From the NCBI GenBank assembly GCA_905182245.1, contig CAJJAS010000148.1, forward strand, positions 1-36,080: a stretch of DNA of 36,080 bases, given 5' to 3'. This document shows positions 11,045-20,512 of this stretch, in pieces. The translations under genes were made by a program, and so were the position numbers. Below the pieces are notes generated by a model, which was not told where the DNA came from, searched no databases, and saw nothing but the letters and a program-made list of their open reading frames with translations. Within the stretch, counting starts at the first letter, position 1. Each line of letters starts with the position of its first letter. The stretch comes from a gamma proteobacterium HTCC2207 (GTDB lineage Bacteria > Pseudomonadota > Gammaproteobacteria > Pseudomonadales > Porticoccaceae).

Positions 11045-11139
11045 ATCGGTATTCTACCGCGCCTTTTTAGTAGGTCGTAAAGACTGCTAAAGGGAACGGA
11101 AATACTGATTAAACCTATAGTATAAGTGGAGTAATTTGA
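11045..11139 (+). promoter_or_regulatory. Putative alpha-operon leader (S4 autoregulation-type fold) upstream of rpsM
   Basis: Outer 9-bp stem ATCGGTATT(11045-11053)/AATACTGAT(11101-11109) encloses an inner stem TAGTAGgTC(11068-11076)/GACTGCTA(11082-11089), followed by SD GTGGAG and the rpsM ATG. Layout resembles the E. coli alpha-operon S4 target. Confidence 0.5.
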
Positions 11140-11496
11140 ATGGCCCGTATTGCCGGTGTCAACATCCCAGATAACAAGCACGCAGTGATTTCACTGACTT
11201 ACGTGTTTGGAATTGGTCGCCCGACTGCCAGAAAGATCTGCGCAGAAACGGGTATCGCAGAAGACACTAAAATTTCTGCACTGGACGACGGTCAACTTGA
11301 CCAACTGCGTACTGCCGTAGGGCAAAACGAAGTTGAGGGTGACCTTCGTCGCGAGACAAGTATGAACATTAAGCGTTTGATGGATCTGGGTTGCTATCGC
11401 GGCCTGCGTCATCGACGTAATTTGCCCGTACGTGGACAACGTACTAAGACGAATGCGCGGACCCGTAAAGGCCCACGTCGTCCCATTAAAAGATAA
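11140..11496 (+). CDS. rpsM: 30S ribosomal protein S13
   Basis: [39 protein letters not shown]...[24 protein letters not shown]. Confidence 0.99.
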   Translation: MARIAGVNIPDNKHAVISLTYVFGIGRPTARKICAETGIAEDTKISALDDGQLDQLRTAVGQNEVEGDLRRETSMNIKRLMDLGCYRGLRHRRNLPVRGQRTKTNARTRKGPRRPIKR

Positions 11497-11508
11497 TTAG
11501 GATTCCTA

Positions 11509-11901
11509 ATGGCAAAAGCAGCAGCTAAAACGACCCGTAAAAAGGTTAAGAAGACGGTAATAGATGGTGTCGCTCACATCTACGCGTCTTTCAACAACAC
11601 TATTGTTACGATCACTGATCGCCAGGGCAATACGCTTTCCTGGGCTACATCAGGTGGATCCGGCTTCCGTGGCTCTCGTAAGAGTACCCCGTTCGCCGCA
11701 CAGGTCGCTGCAGAGCGCGCCGGTGAAGCAGCAAAAGACTATGGTTTGAAGAACCTTGACGTACAAGTCAAAGGTCCTGGCCCCGGTCGTGAGTCCGCAG
11801 TACGCGCACTTAACAATGCTGGTTACAAAATTACAAACATCACGGATGTGACGCCGGTTCCACATAACGGCTGCCGTCCACCCAAAAAACGTCGCGTGTA
11901 A
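11509..11901 (+). CDS. rpsK: 30S ribosomal protein S11
   Basis: [50 protein letters not shown]...[13 protein letters not shown]. Confidence 0.99.
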   Translation: MAKAAAKTTRKKVKKTVIDGVAHIYASFNNTIVTITDRQGNTLSWATSGGSGFRGSRKSTPFAAQVAAERAGEAAKDYGLKNLDVQVKGPGPGRESAVRALNNAGYKITNITDVTPVPHNGCRPPKKRRV

Positions 11902-11913
11902 GAGAGAAAGAAA

Positions 11914-12534
11914 ATGGCTAGATATCTCGGACCAACTTGTAAACTTTCACGCCGCGAGGGAACAGATCTTTTCCTAAAGAGTGGCGTTCGTCCATTAGAA
12001 TCCAAGTGTCGCTCAGAAAGCGCACCTGGCCAGCACGGTGCCCGTCGTGGCCGTCTGTCAGACTACGGAGTACAGCTGCGCGAGAAGCAGAAAGTACGTC
12101 GTATGTACGGTGTATTGGAGAAGCAATTCCGTAACTACTACAGAGACGCAGCAAGTCAGAAAGGCAATACGGGTGAGAACCTGTTAACCATTCTTGAGAA
12201 GCGTCTCGACAATGTGGTCTACCGTATGGGCTTTGGCGCTACTCGCGCTGAGTCACGTCAGTTAGTCGCACACAACTCTATTTTGGTTAATGGCCAGAAG
12301 GTCAATATTGCTTCGTTTAGAGTTCAGGAAGGCGATACCGTCGGTCTGCGCGAGAAATCTAAGAAGCAGCTACGTGTGCAAACTGCGTTGCAGTTAGCGT
12401 CACAGCGTGGCGAAGTTGAATGGATGCAGGTAGATAGCAACAAAATGGAAGGCACGTTCACACGTAACCCAGACCGTTCTGATTTGCCCGCTGAGATCAA
12501 CGAAAACCTGATCGTCGAACTGTACTCCAAGTAA
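11914..12534 (+). CDS. rpsD: 30S ribosomal protein S4
   Basis: [32 protein letters not shown]...[34 protein letters not shown]. Confidence 0.99.
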   Translation: MARYLGPTCKLSRREGTDLFLKSGVRPLESKCRSESAPGQHGARRGRLSDYGVQLREKQKVRRMYGVLEKQFRNYYRDAASQKGNTGENLLTILEKRLDNVVYRMGFGATRAESRQLVAHNSILVNGQKVNIASFRVQEGDTVGLREKSKKQLRVQTALQLASQRGEVEWMQVDSNKMEGTFTRNPDRSDLPAEINENLIVELYSK

Positions 12535-12562
12535 TCGCTGTTTAGCTCTTACAGGTAATACT

Positions 12563-13558
12563 ATGCAAAATTCTGCTACTGAAATGCTTACACCGCGTAA
12601 TATAGACGTTACGTCTTACAATTCAACCCATGCCAAGGTGGTTTTAGAGCCCCTAGAGCGTGGTTTTGGACACACATTAGGCAACGCACTGCGTCGCATT
12701 TTGCTGTCGTCTATGACTGGCTGTGCCATTGTTGAAGCTGAGATTGACGGTGTAGAACACGAATATGGCGCTATTGAAGGCGTTCAAGAAGATGTCATGG
12801 AAATCCTCCTCAACCTGAAAGGTGTTGCGGTAGTGATGGAAGGGCGTGACGAGACTACAGTTACCTTGAATGCTAAGGGTCCTGGTCCTGTTACTGCTGG
12901 TGATATCGAAGTCGACAGCCATGTCGAAATCATCAATCCAGATCATGTTATTGCTAACCTGTCTGAAAAGACTAGCATTAGCATGCAGCTGCGCATTGTT
13001 CGTGGTCGTGGCTATCAGCCATCCGACCAGCGTGGTAATGACGAAGAAAACAGCACTATTGGGCGTCTGCAGTTTGATGCATCGTTTAGCCCAATCTTTA
13101 AAGTGTCTTACAGCGTAGAGAGCGCGCGAGTTGAGAATCGTACAGATCTCGATAAGTTGGTTCTTGAGCTTGAGACTAACGGCACTATCGATCCTGAAGA
13201 AGCGATTCGTCGCGCAGCAACTATTCTGCAACAGCAGATGGCAGTATTTGTTGACCTCCAGGGTGAGACAGCGGCTGAGCCAGAAGAAAAAGAAGAAGAG
13301 ATCGATCCGATCTTGTTGCGTCCAGTTGATGATCTTGAGTTAACTGTTCGCTCTGCTAACTGCCTCAAAGCGGAAAGTATTTATTACATTGGTGATCTGA
13401 TACAGCGCACCGAAGTTGAATTGCTGAAAACACCTAATCTGGGTAAGAAATCACTTACTGAGATCAAAGATGTATTGGCGTTCCGCGGACTATCTCTAGG
13501 GATGCGTCTTGAGAACTGGCCACCAGCAAGCCTAAAAAGTGAACGCGAGCTAGTTTAA
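12563..13558 (+). CDS. rpoA: DNA-directed RNA polymerase subunit alpha
   Basis: [44 protein letters not shown]...; C-terminal [24 protein letters not shown]. Confidence 0.99.
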   Translation: MQNSATEMLTPRNIDVTSYNSTHAKVVLEPLERGFGHTLGNALRRILLSSMTGCAIVEAEIDGVEHEYGAIEGVQEDVMEILLNLKGVAVVMEGRDETTVTLNAKGPGPVTAGDIEVDSHVEIINPDHVIANLSEKTSISMQLRIVRGRGYQPSDQRGNDEENSTIGRLQFDASFSPIFKVSYSVESARVENRTDLDKLVLELETNGTIDPEEAIRRAATILQQQMAVFVDLQGETAAEPEEKEEEIDPILLRPVDDLELTVRSANCLKAESIYYIGDLIQRTEVELLKTPNLGKKSLTEIKDVLAFRGLSLGMRLENWPPASLKSERELV

Positions 13559-13619
13559 TAGCTTAGCTTTTATCTATAGATATCATTGCTGAGAAAGCAA
13601 CGAATTAAGGAATTGAATC

Positions 13620-14021
13620 ATGCGTCATCGTTATGCCGGCCGCAAATTAAACAAGTCGGGCTCTCACAAAAGAGCCATGTTCCGCAATATGACAGCATCA
13701 TTGGTCGAGCACGAGCTGATTAGAACCACTCTGCCCAAGGCTAAGGAGCTACGTCGTTATGCTGAGCCGTTGATCACACTGGCTAAAGAAGACAGCGTTG
13801 CTAATCGTCGACTGGCTTTTGACCGTCTGCGCAACAAGGCAACAGTCGGTAAGCTATTTACCGATCTCGGTCCTCGTTACCAGGAGCGTCCAGGTGGTTA
13901 CCTTCGTATCCTTAAGTGTGGCATGCGTACAGGCGACAAAGCACCAATGGCATATGTTGAGTTAGTTGGCCGAGTTATGGCTGATGTGACTGAGCAAGCT
14001 TTAGAAGTTGCTGCTGAATAA
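13620..14021 (+). CDS. rplQ: 50S ribosomal protein L17
   Basis: [56 protein letters not shown]. Confidence 0.99.
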   Translation: MRHRYAGRKLNKSGSHKRAMFRNMTASLVEHELIRTTLPKAKELRRYAEPLITLAKEDSVANRRLAFDRLRNKATVGKLFTDLGPRYQERPGGYLRILKCGMRTGDKAPMAYVELVGRVMADVTEQALEVAAE

Positions 14022-14037
14022 GCGTTTTTAAAGCGTT

Positions 14038-14068
14038 AAAAAAGCCGAGCTACTAGCTCGGCTTTTTT
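14038..14068 (+). terminator. Intrinsic (bidirectional) terminator closing the ribosomal protein operon
   Basis: AAAAAAGCCGAGC-TACTA-GCTCGGCTTTTTT: perfect GC stem with flanking A- and T-runs, between convergent rplQ and the M13 peptidase gene. Confidence 0.92.
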
Positions 14069-14146
14069 GTGTCTGCCATTTATGGTTCTGGACTAACCTT
14101 GTACTAGATCAGCGCTAGATCTTCGTTAGGGAAAGGGCAACGATCC

Positions 14147-16171
14147 TTATTGCCAGATCTGCACTCTTTCCTGTTCAGGTAAATACAGTGCATCTCCTTC
14201 CGTTACGCCATATTCCTTATAAAAGTCCGCCATATTAGAGAACACACCATTGATGCGGTACTTGTCAGGGCTGTGAGGATCGGTCTTAACAATCAGCTCC
14301 ATAATCTCATCCCGCCACTTCAGTCGGCTAGACTGGGCATTGCCGATAAAGAAACGCTCCTCGCCGGTAAAACCATCAATCACAGGCGATGGCTTTCCCT
14401 TAAGAGACATCCGATAGGCTTTCAGGGCTATTGCTGTGCCTCCTAGGTCACCAATATTCTCTCCAAGGGTCAACTCACCATTGATAAATAGACCAGGCAG
14501 AGGTTCGAATTTATTAAACTGACTAACTAGGCTCTTAGTACGGGTTTCAAAGTTAGCTCTGTCTTGTTCTGTCCACCAACTTCTTAGATTGCCATCGCCA
14601 TCATACTTACTACCCTGATCGTCGAAGCCATGGCCTATTTCATGGCCAATGGTCGTACCAATAGTGCCGTAGTTATAAGCATTGTCTGCCTGGGGCAAAA
14701 AGTTTGGCGCCTGAAGGTAGGCGGCGGGGAATACAATCTCATTGAGACCTGGATTGTAGTAAGCATTGACCTGCTGGGGGGCCATAAACCATTCGTCTCG
14801 GTTAATGGGCTTACCCAGCTTACCGACGTTTTGATTGTGGCCAAAGGTGCGGGCGCGTTTTATATTGCCCACGAAATCGTCTGGTGCAACTTCCAGAGCG
14901 CTGTAGTCTTTCCACTTATCGGGGTAGCCTATTTTTGGGGTGAATTTAGAGAGCTTTACCAGAGACTGCTGCTTGGTTGCTTCCGTCATCCAGTCGAGGT
15001 TTTGGATTGAATCTGCGTAGGCTTCAATAAGATAATCAACCATTTCGACCATCCGCGCTTTAGATTCCGGCGGAAAGTGTTTCTCTACATACAGCTTACC
15101 TAGCATCTCTCCCAGGTTGCCATTAATTGAGCCCACCGCTCTGCGCCACCGGGCCTGTTGCTCCTGGCGACCCGACAATGTTTTGCCGTAGAACTCAAAG
15201 CGGGCATCTACAAAAGGAGATGACAGGTAGGGTGCAAAACCATTCACTAACTGAAGGCGAAGATAATCCTGCCAAACGGATACTGGTGTCTCGGCAAATA
15301 GATCGTTAACCGCCTGCAGATAACTTGGCTGGCTAACAATGACATGATCCATATCTCCTGCACCAACACCCTGCAAATATAGGTCAAGGTCGAGGTTCGA
15401 CAGTAGGCTTTTAAACGCCTTACTGGAGTACTTGTTGTAGGCTTTATCAGCATCGCGGTTTTCAACTTTCGTCCACTGAGCAGCCGCTAGTTGGGCCTCA
15501 AGGGCATAAATACTTTGGGAAGCAGACTCAGCATCCGTATGGCCGCTAAGGGAGAGAGCTAGGGCTACATAGTCTTGATAGGCGGCAATGATTTTAAGGC
15601 CGCGCGCTGAGCGATCAGTGTAATAATCCCGATCGGGCAGACCCAAGCCAGACTGGACAAAAAACATCACATAGCGGGTGGCGTCTTTGTCATCTTGACC
15701 TACATAGAGATTGAAGGGTCCATCCACACCCATGGGATTGCTGGCACCAAAGTAGGCAGCAATATCATCATGGGTTTGTAAGTCTGCAATGGCCGCCAAA
15801 TCTCCAGCGATGGGCGCGAAGCCAAGGCCTTCAACGGCGGGTTCATCCATATAGGCATTGTAATAGTCGCCGATTTTTATCTTGGCGATATCACTACCTG
15901 GGTTGGCTGCCACATCCAACACTATGGCTTTAGACTGCTCCAGGCTTTCTTTGCGCAAAGTCATATAACTGCCCCAGCCAACCTCATCTGCTGGAATGTC
16001 GGTGGTGGCAAGCCAGCCGCCATTGGCATATTCATAGAAGTCGTCCTGAGGCCGAACTTCCAGATTCATACCCAGCTGGTCAATACCGGAGGACAGCGGT
16101 GGTGTTTGCTCAGAGCAAGCGGCGCACAAAAACAGTAGTAATCCGATGACGCCTAGATTCGTTTTATTCAT
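14147..16171 (-). CDS. M13 family (neprilysin/PepO-like) zinc metallopeptidase, predicted lipoprotein
   Basis: Zn motif IGHEIGHGFDDQG plus downstream GENIGDLGG (third ligand region); N-terminal signal MNKTNLGVIGLLLFLCAAC with lipobox. Confidence 0.93.
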   Translation of the reverse strand: MNKTNLGVIGLLLFLCAACSEQTPPLSSGIDQLGMNLEVRPQDDFYEYANGGWLATTDIPADEVGWGSYMTLRKESLEQSKAIVLDVAANPGSDIAKIKIGDYYNAYMDEPAVEGLGFAPIAGDLAAIADLQTHDDIAAYFGASNPMGVDGPFNLYVGQDDKDATRYVMFFVQSGLGLPDRDYYTDRSARGLKIIAAYQDYVALALSLSGHTDAESASQSIYALEAQLAAAQWTKVENRDADKAYNKYSSKAFKSLLSNLDLDLYLQGVGAGDMDHVIVSQPSYLQAVNDLFAETPVSVWQDYLRLQLVNGFAPYLSSPFVDARFEFYGKTLSGRQEQQARWRRAVGSINGNLGEMLGKLYVEKHFPPESKARMVEMVDYLIEAYADSIQNLDWMTEATKQQSLVKLSKFTPKIGYPDKWKDYSALEVAPDDFVGNIKRARTFGHNQNVGKLGKPINRDEWFMAPQQVNAYYNPGLNEIVFPAAYLQAPNFLPQADNAYNYGTIGTTIGHEIGHGFDDQGSKYDGDGNLRSWWTEQDRANFETRTKSLVSQFNKFEPLPGLFINGELTLGENIGDLGGTAIALKAYRMSLKGKPSPVIDGFTGEERFFIGNAQSSRLKWRDEIMELIVKTDPHSPDKYRINGVFSNMADFYKEYGVTEGDALYLPEQERVQIWQ

Positions 16172-16210
16172 TGCAAAACTCCTTTATTAAAATAGATCCC
16201 TTATCAAACG

Positions 16211-17005
16211 TTATGGTTGCTCAATGTAGGCCTGAGTATCCAGGTTCATGAGTCGCATTGGACCGCCCCAGACGCAGCCTGTATCCAGGGCAAATACATT
16301 ATGGCCGCAGTCGCGACCCTCGAGGGCGGCCCAATGACCAAAAATAATTTTATCTTGAGCGGTCTTTCTATTCAGATGTTCAAACCAGGGCGCGAAGGGC
16401 GCAGGCGCAGAAATGGCATCTTTAGATTCGAGTTCCAATATCCCATCAGGCGTACAGAAGCGCATCCGCGTCAGATAGTTGGTGATCACACGCCAGCGTT
16501 CTGGGCCCTGCAGATCTTCAGACCATACCAGTGGGTGGTTGCCGTACATATGATTGAAATACTCGCCACGTCTATCTGAACGCAATACTTCATTAACTTC
16601 TGCAGCAAGACTTCGCGCCTGGGCTAAATCCCAGATCGGAGGAATGCCAGCGTGAACCACCGTATAGTCATCAATACTTAATAGTAGGGGCTGTTGTTGC
16701 AGCCAAGCCAGCAGTTCTTCTCTGTCTGGGGCGGCAAGAATTTCATCTAGGGTGTCTTTTGAGGTCGGGGATCTAACCCCATGGGCAACAGCGAGAAGGT
16801 GCAGGTCATGGTTGCCGAGCACGGTTTTAAAGCTGTCCCCAAGGCTATGGCAAAAACGTAATGTCTCTAAAGATTGGGGGCCACGATTAATAAGATCACC
16901 GACCGCGATCAACTGATCAGAGGCCGGGTCAAATGAGACGGTCTCAAGTAGCTTTAATAGCGGCTCAAGACAGCCTTGGATATCTCCCACGGCATAGCTG
17001 GTCAT
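16211..17005 (-). CDS. apaH: Bis(5'-nucleosyl)-tetraphosphatase, symmetrical
   Basis: [21 protein letters not shown]...[18 protein letters not shown]...[12 protein letters not shown]...VHAGIPP: ApaH metallophosphatase. Confidence 0.97.
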   Translation of the reverse strand: MTSYAVGDIQGCLEPLLKLLETVSFDPASDQLIAVGDLINRGPQSLETLRFCHSLGDSFKTVLGNHDLHLLAVAHGVRSPTSKDTLDEILAAPDREELLAWLQQQPLLLSIDDYTVVHAGIPPIWDLAQARSLAAEVNEVLRSDRRGEYFNHMYGNHPLVWSEDLQGPERWRVITNYLTRMRFCTPDGILELESKDAISAPAPFAPWFEHLNRKTAQDKIIFGHWAALEGRDCGHNVFALDTGCVWGGPMRLMNLDTQAYIEQP

Positions 17006-17011
17006 ATAAGG

Positions 17012-17419
17012 CTAGTGCACGGCGTTAGGCGTGGAGAGTAAAAAGGGTTCGATAGGGGCATTGAAAGGATCACCGTTCTCGTCGACTAATTGATAGCTAC
17101 CCTCCATGGTACCTATAGGGGTTTTGAGCACAACTCCACTGGTATATTGGTATATGGCACCGGCTTCTAGGGTTGGTTGCTCGCCGATAACGCCCATACC
17201 TTTCACTTCTTTGCGCTCCTGATTGGCATCGATAATAATCCAGTGCCGGCCCAACAGTTTGGCGGTCTCAGAACCCTGATTTTCAATGGTTATATGGTAG
17301 GCAAAAGCAAAACGATTTTGCTCGGGCTGAGACTGCTGCTGCACGTATTCGGTGACCACGCTAACCGCTATTAATTTAGGTTGGATCTGCTGTTGTTCTT
17401 CAATCTTATCCACAGTCAT
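17012..17419 (-). CDS. apaG: ApaG protein
   Basis: FAYHITIENQGSETAKLLGRHWIIIDANQERKEVKGMGVIGEQPTLEAGAIYQYTSG: ApaG family; next to apaH and rsmA. Confidence 0.97.
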   Translation of the reverse strand: MTVDKIEEQQQIQPKLIAVSVVTEYVQQQSQPEQNRFAFAYHITIENQGSETAKLLGRHWIIIDANQERKEVKGMGVIGEQPTLEAGAIYQYTSGVVLKTPIGTMEGSYQLVDENGDPFNAPIEPFLLSTPNAVH

Positions 17420-18228
17420 TTAGTTACCGTCTCGCTCGCATTCATGCTTTGATTAATGTGATTACTCAGAGTGACAAAATCTTTGACCGACAACTGCTCT
17501 GGGCGTCGTCCCATATCAATGACTTCCGACGCAGACGCCAGATGGTCAGCAAAGGGCTTCAGGCAGTTGCGCAATGTCTTGCGTCGCATTTGAAAACTTT
17601 GGGCCACTACCTTACTGAGTAGGTCCTCATTCTCTGCAACACAGGGCATGACTTTATGTGGCTTTAAACGCACCACTGCCGACTGAACCTTGGGCGCGGG
17701 GCGGAAAGATTCTGGGGGCACGGGAATTAATGGCATAACCCGACAATGGTATTGGATCATGATCGACAGGCGACCATAGGTTTTTGAACCTGGGGCCGCG
17801 CTGAGGCGATCCACCACTTCGCGCTGCAACATAAAGTGCATATCTTTGATTAGATGGCGCACCCCGAGCAGGTGGAATAATAAGGGCGTCGAAATATTGT
17901 AGGGAAGGTTGCCCACTAGCCGGAGTTCGCGGCCCTCATGGAACTGAGCAAAATCAGTCTTAAGCGCATCGCCACTGTGAATACTAAACTCTGGATACTC
18001 ACTAAATTTGTCGCCGAGAAATGCAACCAGATCTCGATCCAACTCAAGGACCGACATGCCCGGACAGAGCTTCACCAGATGCTCGGTAATAGCCGCCATC
18101 CCAGGCCCAATCTCGATAAGATTGTCATCTGGCTTGGGGCCAACTGCAGACACAATCTGAGAAATAATCTGTTGGTCTACCAAAAAGTTTTGCCCAAAGC
18201 GTTTACGCGCCTGATGCTTAATCGTCAT
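17416..18228 (-). CDS. rsmA: 16S rRNA (adenine1518/1519-N6)-dimethyltransferase
   Basis: [22 protein letters not shown]...[15 protein letters not shown]...[18 protein letters not shown]: RsmA/KsgA. Confidence 0.98.
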   Translation of the reverse strand: MTIKHQARKRFGQNFLVDQQIISQIVSAVGPKPDDNLIEIGPGMAAITEHLVKLCPGMSVLELDRDLVAFLGDKFSEYPEFSIHSGDALKTDFAQFHEGRELRLVGNLPYNISTPLLFHLLGVRHLIKDMHFMLQREVVDRLSAAPGSKTYGRLSIMIQYHCRVMPLIPVPPESFRPAPKVQSAVVRLKPHKVMPCVAENEDLLSKVVAQSFQMRRKTLRNCLKPFADHLASASEVIDMGRRPEQLSVKDFVTLSNHINQSMNASETVTK

Positions 18229-19208
18229 AGGTTACTCGTATTGCTGGCGGTGGCCATTTGACTAGCAACGTCAATTGCAGTGATCAGACTACCCCTATCC
18301 GCCTTACCTGTGCCGGCCAGATCCAGCGCAGTGCCGTGATCTACCGAGGTGCGAATAATGGGTAATCCAAGAGTGATATTAGCGGCGCGACCAAACCCCT
18401 GATACTTGAGTACCGGCAGTCCCTGATCGTGATACATGGCTAAGACGGCATCAGCGCGATCTAGGTGCTTTGCCGTAAATAAAGTGTCTGCGGGCAAGGG
18501 ACCAATCAGATTAATGCCGCGACGACGGAACTGTTCAAGCACAGGTGTAATAATTTCAATTTCCTCATGGCCTAAATGACCACCTTCACCGGCGTGGGGG
18601 TTGAGTCCACAGACTAAAATAACCGGATTTTTAACACCAAATTTTTGCTCTAGGTCTAGGCACAGAATACCAATGACCTCATTGAGTAACTCGGCAGTAA
18701 TCGCGTCAGCCACCTCCCGCAGAGGCAGGTGAGTCGTTGCCAGGGCAACCCGTAACTCCTGGGTTGCCAGCATCATCACGACCTGGGCAGTATTCGTTTT
18801 CATGGCAAGGTATTCAGTGTGCCCAGAGAACGCGATACCCGCATCATTAATAATAGATTTTTGTACGGGGCCTGTGACCATGGCCTGACAGCGATTGGTT
18901 TGGCAGGCATCGATAGCTTGATCGAGGCAGTCCAGCACGTACTGAGCATTGCGTTGATCTAGCTGGCCAGCTTCTGCGGGCACGGCCATTCGAACCGGCA
19001 CAATTGCCAGCTCACCCGCCGCTAAGGGCTGTTGGCGAGGTTCAATTAAACGAAGGGGCAGGCCCAGTAATGCGGCGCGCTGGGTAAGCAGGTCTGGGTC
19101 AGCATAGGCGACAAGCTCGTGATGCTGGGCTTGCTGGATAAGTTGAATTAACAGATCAGGCCCGACACCAGAGGGTTCCCCCGGTGTCAGTGCCAGGCTT
19201 AATGTCAT
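18225..19208 (-). CDS. pdxA: 4-hydroxythreonine-4-phosphate dehydrogenase
   Basis: [19 protein letters not shown]...GHTEYLA...[19 protein letters not shown]...[44 protein letters not shown]. Confidence 0.98.
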   Translation of the reverse strand: MTLSLALTPGEPSGVGPDLLIQLIQQAQHHELVAYADPDLLTQRAALLGLPLRLIEPRQQPLAAGELAIVPVRMAVPAEAGQLDQRNAQYVLDCLDQAIDACQTNRCQAMVTGPVQKSIINDAGIAFSGHTEYLAMKTNTAQVVMMLATQELRVALATTHLPLREVADAITAELLNEVIGILCLDLEQKFGVKNPVILVCGLNPHAGEGGHLGHEEIEIITPVLEQFRRRGINLIGPLPADTLFTAKHLDRADAVLAMYHDQGLPVLKYQGFGRAANITLGLPIIRTSVDHGTALDLAGTGKADRGSLITAIDVASQMATASNTSNL

Positions 19209-20512
19209 GAGTTATCAGAACCTTTTATTTCAATAAAGGCTTCATCGCGAATTTCCTGTAACCACACCTGTAACTCTTCTTCGTACTTGCGCTCGCGCAG
19301 CATATTCTGGGCGCGGTTGCGTAAAATATTGGTGCTGAAATCTTCGTCGCGACGGTCAGTCACCTGAAGAATATGCCAGCCAAACTGTGAGCTAAAGGGC
19401 GCGCTAATCTCGTCGATTGCGATACTGTCCATAGTCTGCTCGAACTCAGGCACAAACATCCCCGGAGTGGACCAACCCAGTTCGCCGCCATTCAGGGCAG
19501 AACCCGTATCTTCACTAAACTCTTTCGCCAGCACTGCAAAGTCTTCACCGGCCAGCGCGCGATCTCGAAGACTGTTAAGAAGTTCTAAGGTAGTCGCCTC
19601 ATCACGAATTTGATTGGGTTTAACCAAAATATGCCGTGCAAAATGCTGTTCAATTAACTGTTCTCCACCACCGCGAAGCTCATAGAGCTTAAGCAGGTGA
19701 TAGCCAGCGCCACTGCGAATGGGGTCTGAGATCTGGCCTACTTCCATTTTCTCGACGGCATCAATAAACACGCCGGGAAGCTGAGCCATTTTACGCCAGC
19801 CGAGATCGCCGCCCTGAAGGGCAGACTGGTCGGCAGAGTTGGCGATTGCCAGCTCACGAAAGTCTGTGCCGCCGACTGCCTGTGCTTGCAGATCGAGAGC
19901 GCGGGCAAGAATAAGGTCGGCATCTTCTAGGCTGGTGCCCGTAGGTACTGAGAGTAAAATTTGACCGACATTAACGTCTGGAGAGGTTAAAAACCGGCCC
20001 TCTTCGGAGTTAAGAAAGTTATCCAGTTCCTGCTCGCTGATACGGATGCGGCGCATAACCTTACCCTGCTGCACACGCATAATAGTCATTTCGTTACGAA
20101 TCTGTTCACGAACCACTGCGACGGTACTGCCCTGGGCATGGACCTGGGCAAAATATTCTTCCATGGTGAGTTTGTTGCCAGCGGCAATACGTGCCATGGC
20201 CTGGTTGAGCTCTTCATCACTAATGCGAATTCCAGCACCGTAACCAATGGTGAGCTGCAGTCGCTCTGAGATTAATCGATCCAGAACCTGCTGTAGCAAG
20301 ATTTCTTGCGGGGGGGCTTTAGTACCAGACTTCTGAATCTGGGTATAAATAGTCACCATCCGTTGATCGAGCTCACTTTGCAGAACAATATCGTCATCGA
20401 CAACAGCAATTACCTTATCTAATAAGGTGATTTGCGCCGTGGCACTCATCGATATAAGCAGCGCGCAAACGCCTGTAAATGCAGATCTTTTAGAAATTTT
20501 CCAGAGATTCAT
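19205..20512 (-). CDS. surA: Periplasmic chaperone / peptidyl-prolyl isomerase SurA
   Basis: Signal peptide then [23 protein letters not shown]; two parvulin domains ([45 protein letters not shown]). Start taken as [12 protein letters not shown] (20512); the ORF extends to 20527. Confidence 0.96.
   Translation of the reverse strand: MNLWKISKRSAFTGVCALLISMSATAQITLLDKVIAVVDDDIVLQSELDQRMVTIYTQIQKSGTKAPPQEILLQQVLDRLISERLQLTIGYGAGIRISDEELNQAMARIAAGNKLTMEEYFAQVHAQGSTVAVVREQIRNEMTIMRVQQGKVMRRIRISEQELDNFLNSEEGRFLTSPDVNVGQILLSVPTGTSLEDADLILARALDLQAQAVGGTDFRELAIANSADQSALQGGDLGWRKMAQLPGVFIDAVEKMEVGQISDPIRSGAGYHLLKLYELRGGGEQLIEQHFARHILVKPNQIRDEATTLELLNSLRDRALAGEDFAVLAKEFSEDTGSALNGGELGWSTPGMFVPEFEQTMDSIAIDEISAPFSSQFGWHILQVTDRRDEDFSTNILRNRAQNMLRERKYEEELQVWLQEIRDEAFIEIKGSDNS

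Noticed and set aside
12677-13231. 184-aa - strand ORF antisense to rpoA
   Set aside because: Shadow ORF of a highly conserved gene; no domain signature.
14101-14125. CTAGATC-AGCG-CTAGATC short direct repeat downstream of the M13 gene
   Set aside because: Two 7-bp copies only; no further copies and no functional context.
14630-15010. 126-aa + strand ORF within the M13 peptidase gene
   Set aside because: Shadow ORF opposite the region encoding the catalytic HExxH domain.
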